Below the pieces are notes generated by a model. The model did not search any database. It saw nothing but the letters and a program-made list of their open reading frames with translations, and had not been told where the DNA came from. A DNA stretch of 10,235 nt from Actinomycetota bacterium (GTDB lineage Bacteria > Actinomycetota > Actinomycetes > UBA12327), in contig JAPLBW010000035.1 of assembly GCA_026392555.1 (NCBI GenBank), forward strand, positions 1 to 10,235, written 5' to 3'. The translations under genes were made by a program, and so were the position numbers. Of this stretch, positions 5,897 to 10,235 are shown piece by piece; position 1 is the stretch's first letter; each line of letters opens with the position of its first letter.

Positions 5897-6795
5897 TGAA
5901 CGTCCTCGAGACCATTTTTGCTCCCCTGGCCTACGACTTTTTCGCTAGGGGTCTGATTGTTGCCACGATTTCGGGAGCCCTGCTGGGACTGATTGGTGTC
6001 TACATCACCTTGCGCGGCATGAGTTACATCGGCCACGGCCTCTCGCACGCAGTATTCGGTGGCTTTGCCGCTGCGCAACTGTTTGCTGCGCAGTTCTATG
6101 TCATCGGGGCAGGACTGTGGGGCATCGCTTCAGCCTTGGCTATCAATGTCGTCTCACGTAAACAACGCATCGGCGCAGACGCCGCGATTGGCGTCATCAC
6201 CACAGGATCCTTTGCTCTGGGTGTGGCCTTGCTGACCAAATTTGGGTCCCGTGGTCCAAGTTTTGACAGTGCCCTGTTCGGCAGCATTTTGGGGATCTCC
6301 ACATTCCAGATTTGGGGATTGCTCGCGGTGGCCGTCCTGACACTGCTGATGGTGGTGTTCCGCTACCGCGCGTTGATGTTCACCACATTTGACCCAGATG
6401 TGGCGGATGCTTCAGGTGTCAACGTCAGTCGGACCGACGCGATGCTGATGATCGTGCTCTCGTTGACGATCCTGGCCACGTTGACGGTCATTGGCGTCAC
6501 CCTCGTCGCAGCCATGTTGGTTATTCCCGCCGTCGTAGCGCGCATGCTGACTAATTCCTTCAGCAAGATGCTGGTGACTTCAGCGGCGATCGGCGCTGGT
6601 TGCGGTTTCGTCGGTATGTATTTGAGCTACTACGCCGGTGTTCCCTCCGGAACCATGATCGTGCTGACTGGATCAGTGGTCTTTGCCTTGGCTTTGTCGC
6701 TGCGATCGATCCGCAGTGCGGTCAACCGACGCAGTCACACCGCTGATGCACAAGCGCAGTCGGTGCAAGGAAAGAAGATGCCTGTCACTTTCTAG
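5896..6795 (+). CDS. Zinc/manganese ABC transporter permease (ABC-3 family)
   Basis: The product is a 299-aa integral membrane protein of the ZnuB/MntB/TroC family that forms the channel of the importer. Several hydrophobic segments are visible, for example about 21-38, 56-82, 100-114, 138-156, 183-212, 226-246 and 251-269. Family marks include LRGMSYIGHGLSHAVFGG (39-56), with the conserved His near the cytoplasmic coupling region, GADAAIGV (93-100), and VTLVAAMLVIPAVVARM (201-217). The tail after about 270 is basic and polar and probably cytoplasmic. The ATG at 5896 overlaps the ATPase stop by one base (TGATG). It is the last gene of the operon. No terminator precedes tRNA-Leu 33 bp downstream, so the tRNA could be read from the same transcript. 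Confidence 0.94.
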   Translation: MNVLETIFAPLAYDFFARGLIVATISGALLGLIGVYITLRGMSYIGHGLSHAVFGGFAAAQLFAAQFYVIGAGLWGIASALAINVVSRKQRIGADAAIGVITTGSFALGVALLTKFGSRGPSFDSALFGSILGISTFQIWGLLAVAVLTLLMVVFRYRALMFTTFDPDVADASGVNVSRTDAMLMIVLSLTILATLTVIGVTLVAAMLVIPAVVARMLTNSFSKMLVTSAAIGAGCGFVGMYLSYYAGVPSGTMIVLTGSVVFALALSLRSIRSAVNRRSHTADAQAQSVQGKKMPVTF

Positions 6796-6828
6796 AAACT
6801 CCCGCGCACTACGATCATCGCTGTACCT

Positions 6829-6914
6829 GCGGGAGTGGCGGAATGGCAGACGCGGCAGGTTTAGGTCCTGTTGTCCGAAAGGACGTGGGGGTTCAAATCC
6901 CCCCTCCCGCACCA
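6829..6914 (+). tRNA. tRNA-Leu (TAG anticodon)
   Basis: This is a class II tRNA with a long variable arm (TTGTCCGAAAGGACGT region). The acceptor stem pairs 6829-6835 with 6904-6910, and the anticodon stem pairs 6855-6859 with 6867-6871 (one wobble). The anticodon TAG lies at 6862-6864, the T-loop is TTCAAAT, the discriminator is A6911, and CCA is encoded at 6912-6914. It reads CUA and, by wobble, other CUN codons. It lies 33 bp after the permease stop and only 4 bp from the convergent rdgB stop. No own terminator is visible. TACGAT at 6810-6815 is a weak -10 candidate. Confidence 0.96.
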
Positions 6915-6918
6915 AAAA

Positions 6919-7524
6919 TTAGTGGACGTGTTCTTGAATCACTGGAACTAGGGCACGCATTGCTTGACCTCGATGGCTGATCGCATCTTTTTGTTCCGAT
7001 GTCATCTCTGCGGTAGTGATGTCAAAACCATCGGGAAGAAAAATCGGGTCATAGCCAAAGCCACCTACTCCGCGACGCTGCGTGAGCAAGACGCCATTGA
7101 CTTGGCCCTGCACTACATACTCTTTGCCCGAAGGCAGCACCAACGCGGCTGCACAAGCAAAGTGTGCGCTGCGTTGGCCGGGTTCGACGTCGCGGATTTG
7201 TTCCAGAACCAGGTCAAGGTTTGATTCATCCGTTGCGCCCTGCCCAGCCCACCGCGCGGAATAAATCCCGGGCTGACCATCGAGCGCATCTACGCACAAC
7301 CCTGAGTCATCAGCGATAGCGGTCAACCCGGTGTGAGCGGCGACTGCGCGCGCCTTGATGAGAGAGTTTTCGGCGAAGGTTGACCCTGTTTCGTCAATCT
7401 CTGGGAGGTCACTAAACGCATCTGAACCCAGAATCTCCACGTCCAGACCCGCACCGGCCAACAGCCGGTCTAACTCCGCCAGCTTCTTTGCATTGCGAGT
7501 GGCGAGGACGAGCTGGACGCTCAC
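6919..7524 (-). CDS. rdgB: RdgB/HAM1-family XTP/dITP pyrophosphatase
   Basis: The product is a 201-aa cytoplasmic enzyme that hydrolyses dITP, XTP and other non-canonical purine triphosphates to monophosphates, keeping damaged bases out of DNA and RNA. Conserved elements are LATRNAKK (7-14), TFAENSLIKA (49-58), ADDSGLCVDAL (71-81) with the metal and catalytic acids, GIYSARWAG (86-94), GFGYDPIFLP (155-164) and SHRGQA (183-188). The length is typical. The GTG start at 7524 overlaps the rph stop by 4 nt (GTGA), so expression is coupled to rph; rph-rdgB adjacency is conserved widely in bacteria. The TAA ends 4 bp from the 3' end of convergent tRNA-Leu. With no terminator between them, rdgB mRNA probably extends antisense through the tRNA. 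Confidence 0.95.
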   Translation of the reverse strand: MSVQLVLATRNAKKLAELDRLLAGAGLDVEILGSDAFSDLPEIDETGSTFAENSLIKARAVAAHTGLTAIADDSGLCVDALDGQPGIYSARWAGQGATDESNLDLVLEQIRDVEPGQRSAHFACAAALVLPSGKEYVVQGQVNGVLLTQRRGVGGFGYDPIFLPDGFDITTAEMTSEQKDAISHRGQAMRALVPVIQEHVH

Positions 7525-8246
7525 GCTTGCAGAGCCTGATTCTGTAATGCGGTCAATTCAGTGATTCCAGCACCGGCCAGATCCAAGAGCTGGTCAAGCA
7601 TCGCGCGATTAAACGGTGCACCTTCAGCAGTTCCTTGGACTTCAATGAATTCGCCACTGCCGGTCATGACCACATTCATGTCGGTGCCGGCCCGCACATC
7701 ATCGTCGTAGTGCAGGTCAAGTCGAGCTTCATCATCGACAACACCAACAGATACCGCAGCCACTGAGTCGGTCAGCACCTGCACATCCTTGCCAATCACG
7801 CCCTGTCCCCGAGCCCACTCGATGGCATCTACCAAAGCAACATATGCGCCAGTGATAGCTGCGGTGCGCGTTCCACCATCGGCCTGCAACACGTCGCAGT
7901 CCAACACGATGCTGTTCTCGCCCAGTGCCGACAGGTCAACAACGGCTCGAAGTGAGCGACCAATCAATCGAGAAATCTCGTGGGTGCGGCCACCGATCTT
8001 GCCCTTGACCGATTCGCGTTGATTACGCGTATCTGTTGCCCGCGGCAACATTGAATACTCGGCGGTTACCCAGCCAGAGCCGCTGCCTTTTTTCCAGCGC
8101 GGCACGCCTTCGGTAAACGAGGCCACACACAGCACGCGGGTGCGACCAAACTCCACCAAGGTGGAGCCTTCGGCCTGGTCTAGCCAGCCTCGGTTGAAGG
8201 TAATAGAACGAAGGTCATGGGGGCCGCGGCCATCTGATCGAGTCAC
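7521..8246 (-). CDS. rph: Ribonuclease PH
   Basis: The product is a 241-aa phosphorolytic 3'-5' exoribonuclease that trims tRNA precursors; it forms hexamers. Conserved parts are the N-terminal RSDGRGPHDLR (3-13), TRVLCVASFTEGVP (36-49), GSGSGWVTAEYSMLP (54-68), the phosphate-site arginine in GKIGGRTHEISRLIGRSLR (82-100; Arg87), and CDVLQADGGTRTAAITGA (117-134) with Arg127. The GTG at 8246 is chosen because it begins right at the family's conserved start and gives the usual length; the frame stays open to 8414, but that stretch lies inside murI. The gap to the murI stop is 10 nt, and the gene overlaps rdgB by 4 nt. No clear ribosome site is seen, so translation may depend on murI coupling. 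Confidence 0.94.
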   Translation of the reverse strand: MTRSDGRGPHDLRSITFNRGWLDQAEGSTLVEFGRTRVLCVASFTEGVPRWKKGSGSGWVTAEYSMLPRATDTRNQRESVKGKIGGRTHEISRLIGRSLRAVVDLSALGENSIVLDCDVLQADGGTRTAAITGAYVALVDAIEWARGQGVIGKDVQVLTDSVAAVSVGVVDDEARLDLHYDDDVRAGTDMNVVMTGSGEFIEVQGTAEGAPFNRAMLDQLLDLAGAGITELTALQNQALQA

Positions 8247-8256
8247 GGCGACGAGC

Positions 8257-9093
8257 CTACTGCGGAGCGTTGTCGGGAAAGCCCACCGTGTCTGCTCGGC
8301 GCGGATGCCGCTCGACCTCAATGACTTCGGGACCGAGGAAGCGCTGACCCAAGACTTCAAACGGCTTGGGGTCGCCGGTGGCAACAAACCGGTGTTCGGC
8401 TGGGCCCGCATCACCGCCGCGTTGCAACCCTAAGTCCTGAAGGGTTTGTGCCACTTGTTTCGCCGTCTCGCTCGCACTATTGACCAACCTGACATCGGGG
8501 CCAACCACCGAGGCAATCACATTGGCGAGGAGCGGGTAGTGCGTGCACCCAAGAACCAGGGTGTCTATGTCCTGAGCGATCAACGGTTCCAGGTATTCAC
8601 GCGCTAGTGCTTCAACCTCGGCTCCTTCCACCACACCGCCCTCAACGAAATCAACGAACCGTGGGCACGCACGTGAGTACAACGAAATATCCGGCGCAGC
8701 AGCAAACGCGTCGTCGTAGGCCATCGAATCAATGGTGGCGTTCGTTCCGATCACACCCACCCGGCGTGACTGTGTGATGTGGACTGCCTGACGAACAGCG
8801 GGTTGAATGACTTCAATCACGGGCACGTCATAGCGCTCACGGGCATCGCGCAAGACCGCCGCCGAGGCAGAGTTGCAGGCAATCACGATCAGCTTGACAC
8901 CTTCGGCCAGGAGATGGTCCATGACATCGAGGGCAAAGGCCCGGACCTGAGCCAGGGGGCGAGGACCGTAGGGACCGCGCAATGTGTCGCCCACATACAA
9001 GACGGATTCATTGGGCAACTGATCAATGACTGCTCTGGCGACTGTGAGCCCGCCCACTCCACTGTCGAAGATTCCAATGGGGGCGTCGCTCAC
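8257..9093 (-). CDS. murI: Glutamate racemase
   Basis: The product is a 278-aa cofactor-independent racemase that converts L- to D-glutamate for the peptidoglycan stem peptide. It has IGIFDSGVGGLTV (6-18) with the catalytic Asp10-Ser11, YVGDTLRGPYGPRP (33-46), the first catalytic cysteine in IACNSAS (Cys73), and the second in LGCTHYPLL (Cys183) followed by His185. The length fits the family. The GTG at 9093 is preferred because it places MSDAPIGIFDSG at the N-terminus as in homologues; a TTG at 9138 would add 15 residues with no family match. It is the first gene of the murI-rph-rdgB unit. Its leader lies in the 107-bp divergent region shared with the membrane-protein gene. Confidence 0.94.
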   Translation of the reverse strand: MSDAPIGIFDSGVGGLTVARAVIDQLPNESVLYVGDTLRGPYGPRPLAQVRAFALDVMDHLLAEGVKLIVIACNSASAAVLRDARERYDVPVIEVIQPAVRQAVHITQSRRVGVIGTNATIDSMAYDDAFAAAPDISLYSRACPRFVDFVEGGVVEGAEVEALAREYLEPLIAQDIDTLVLGCTHYPLLANVIASVVGPDVRLVNSASETAKQVAQTLQDLGLQRGGDAGPAEHRFVATGDPKPFEVLGQRFLGPEVIEVERHPRRADTVGFPDNAPQ

Positions 9094-9163
9094 AATGAGC
9101 CACTCTAGGGGACGAAAGTCCCGATTCGGTTGTGCCAACTCGTCCTATCGCCAAGACCATGCG

Positions 9164-9191
9164 AAGATAGCGCGTCAAGACAGACCTACAA
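9164..9191 (-). promoter_or_regulatory. Candidate promoter for murI-rph-rdgB
   Basis: On the minus strand TTGTAG (9191-9186) and TATCTT (9169-9164) are spaced by 16 bp. Transcription would start near 9157, about 64 nt before the murI GTG. Matches to consensus are partial. A nearby TTGACG is a better -35 by sequence but has no -10 at a usable distance. This is a weak call. Confidence 0.3.
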
Positions 9192-9196
9192 GGAGA
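9190..9196 (+). promoter_or_regulatory. Shine-Dalgarno site of the 9201 membrane-protein gene
   Basis: AAGGAGA ends 4 nt before the ATG at 9201. It is the only near-consensus ribosome binding site in the window and fixes the start of this gene. Confidence 0.8.
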
Positions 9197-9200
9197 CTTC

Positions 9201-9692
9201 ATGAGCGACTGGTATGCAATCCGCGGAAATGCCTCCGCACTGCCGACCGACCCCAAGAACATGCGCTTTCGTCCGCTAGGCGTAACCATCGTTGGGCTCT
9301 TAGTACGCATCGCTGCTGTGTGGCAGTTGGCCGTCGGTATTTTCTGCATTAGCGAAGCACTGACTTCTTCACAGGCTTCACGTCTGTTCCAGGGCCAGTA
9401 CCTGGGCAGTGTCAGCGACGGTTACCTCTGGTTCGCGGGACTGGTTGCCATTGCTTTCGGCTTGATCCTGTGGCGCGTGGCTGCCAACTTAGTCGAGGGT
9501 GACCCAGCGTCTCGTATCTTTGTTGTCGCAATTGCCGTGCTCAACATCATCTTCGCTTTGCTGAGCTTCCCTTGGGGAATTGCTGGGATGATCATCAACT
9601 TGTTGGTCGTCTTCTTGTTGTCCTCATCAACCAGTGTTCGCTGGTTTGCGGAAAGCAAGTTCGAAGCCAAGCGCCCTAGCGCCTTCCAATAA
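9201..9692 (+). CDS. Four-helix integral membrane protein of unknown function
   Basis: The product is a 163-aa protein that I do not recognise with confidence. It has a short polar N-terminus (1-25), then four hydrophobic segments at about 27-50 (GVTIVGLLVRIAAVW onwards), 76-93 (YLWFAGLVAIAFGLILW), 105-120 (RIFVVAIAVLNIIFAL) and 124-142 (WGIAGMIINLLVVFLL), and a basic tail ending ESKFEAKRPSAFQ. The layout, with an Arg just before helix 3 and a Pro-Trp turn before helix 4, recalls small actinobacterial membrane proteins such as the DUF7144 type, but this is only a resemblance. The start is supported by a strong Shine-Dalgarno. It stands alone on the plus strand between murI and cysM and ends in a strong terminator, so it is probably a single-gene transcript. 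Confidence 0.8.
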   Translation: MSDWYAIRGNASALPTDPKNMRFRPLGVTIVGLLVRIAAVWQLAVGIFCISEALTSSQASRLFQGQYLGSVSDGYLWFAGLVAIAFGLILWRVAANLVEGDPASRIFVVAIAVLNIIFALLSFPWGIAGMIINLLVVFLLSSSTSVRWFAESKFEAKRPSAFQ

Positions 9693-9702
9693 ACACTTCA
9701 AG

Positions 9703-9744
9703 AAAAAACCGCTCAGCCCATCAATGCGGGTTGAGCGGTTTTTT
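9703..9744. terminator. Bidirectional intrinsic terminator between the membrane protein and cysM
   Basis: A 17-bp stem pairs 9703-9719 with 9728-9744 (one G-T wobble) around an 8-nt loop. The base consists of six A-T pairs, giving a T run on both strands. It serves the plus-strand membrane-protein gene and the minus-strand cysM gene. The cysM stop codon (9746-9744) shares its last base with the stem, so no cysM 3' UTR is spared. Confidence 0.92.
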
Positions 9745-10235
9745 CATGCCCACAGTTGGCCGTCGAGGGCTTCCTCGGCTTCATCAAGGGTGCCTTCATA
9801 CGCACCAGTCGAGAGGTACTTCCAGCCACCATCACACACGATGAAAGCAATGTCAGCGCTCTCGCCAGATTTCACGGCCTTGGCCGCAAGTCCCAGCGCC
9901 GCGTGCAAGATCGCTCCGGTGGAGATACCGGCGAAGATGCCTTCTTGTTCAAGGAGCTCGCGGGTTCGACGCACGGCGTCGCGAGGGCTGACCGAAAATC
10001 GTGTGGTCAGCACATCGGGGTCATACAACTCGGGAACGAATCCTTCATCAAGGTTGCGCAGACCGTAAACCAATTCCCCATAGCGGGGCTCGGCTGCAAC
10101 GATCGAAATCCCTGGCACGTTTTCGCGAAGAAAACGACCACAGCCCATCAAGGTGCCCGTTGTTCCTAATCCGGCGACGAAGTGTGTGATCGTCGGAAGG
10201 TCGGCCAACAATTCAGGCCCGGTGCCGCGATAGTG
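9744..10235 (-). CDS. cysM: O-phosphoserine-type cysteine synthase CysM, C-terminal part (5' end outside window)
   Basis: These are the last 163 residues of a PLP-dependent beta-replacing enzyme; the frame is open to the window edge. It closely resembles M. tuberculosis CysM, which uses O-phosphoserine and the thiocarboxylated carrier protein CysO. Visible are the PLP-phosphate loop GLGTTGTL (fragment residues 22-29), AAEPRYGE (47-54), YGLRNLDEGFVPELYDPD (57-74), and GISTGA (103-108), whose Ser105 fits the pyridine-nitrogen contact. If lengths match with no gaps, Arg60 aligns with the Arg220 reported to bind the O-phosphoserine phosphate in the M. tuberculosis enzyme. The C-terminus DGQLWA matches the tail that folds into the active site in that enzyme. 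The lysine that binds PLP lies outside the window. Partners cysO and mec would be expected upstream, beyond the window end. Confidence 0.95.
   Translation of the reverse strand, partial: HYRGTGPELLADLPTITHFVAGLGTTGTLMGCGRFLRENVPGISIVAAEPRYGELVYGLRNLDEGFVPELYDPDVLTTRFSVSPRDAVRRTRELLEQEGIFAGISTGAILHAALGLAAKAVKSGESADIAFIVCDGGWKYLSTGAYEGTLDEAEEALDGQLWA

Noticed and set aside
8247..8414. N-terminal extension of rph by 56 residues
   Set aside because: It lies out of frame inside murI and precedes the conserved RNase PH N-terminus; the family length is met by the GTG at 8246.
9109..9122. Small hairpin GGGAC-GAAA-GTCCC in the murI leader
   Set aside because: It has only five base pairs and no T tract; it could be chance, and no regulatory family fits.
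9094..9138. N-terminal extension of murI to a TTG at 9138
   Set aside because: It adds 15 residues not seen in glutamate racemases and has no ribosome site.
1..10235. Mobile elements, CRISPR arrays, toxin-antitoxin or defence genes
   Set aside because: No transposase, integrase, phage, Cas or nuclease-effector motif was seen in any plausible frame. The three tRNA genes have no adjacent integrase and no clear attachment-site duplication apart from the 8-bp match discussed for tRNA-Leu.

Overview
The window looks like ordinary chromosome from an actinobacterium (class Actinomycetes). The clearest signs are a CysM that carries the hallmarks of the Mycobacterium tuberculosis O-phosphoserine-type enzyme, including its C-terminal tail; the cysM / murI / rph / rdgB neighbourhood known from mycobacteria; an oligoribonuclease followed by tRNA-His; heavy use of GTG starts; and a probable leaderless promoter. 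The G+C content (roughly mid to high fifties by eye) and very short intergenic gaps would suit a streamlined, perhaps aquatic, actinobacterium. That last point is a guess. No insertion sequence, phage gene, CRISPR array or defence system is visible.

Layout. Positions 1-1472 (plus strand) hold the 3' part of orn, tRNA-His(GTG) with a terminator, a structured spacer, tRNA-Lys(CTT), and a yaaA-family gene whose ATG shares a base with the tRNA's CCA end. Positions 1503-3999 (minus strand) are a likely three-gene operon, transcribed in the order DUF3618-like small membrane protein, cytochrome P450, NmrA-like NAD(P)-binding protein. Positions 4051-6795 (plus strand) are a divergent, tightly coupled metal-ion ABC transporter operon (binding lipoprotein, ATPase, permease), followed by tRNA-Leu(TAG) at 6829-6914.

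Positions 6919-9093 (minus strand) hold murI, rph and rdgB, transcribed in that order with a 10-nt gap and then a 4-nt overlap. Positions 9201-9692 (plus strand) hold a small four-helix membrane protein of unknown function, with the only textbook Shine-Dalgarno in the window. A bidirectional terminator at 9703-9744 separates it from the 3' part of cysM (minus strand), which runs off the window end.

How the genes relate. Orn, RNase PH and the tRNA genes belong to RNA turnover and maturation. RdgB cleans the nucleotide pool, MurI supplies D-glutamate for peptidoglycan, and CysM makes cysteine. The ABC system imports Zn or Mn. YaaA is an oxidative-stress protein in E. coli. The P450, SDR-like and DUF3618 genes form an accessory unit whose substrate cannot be told from sequence. 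The most notable features are regulatory or architectural: the tRNA-Lys/yaaA base sharing, the probable leaderless metal-transport mRNA with a palindrome over its -35, and the rearranged murI cluster. I did not find a convincing new biological system.
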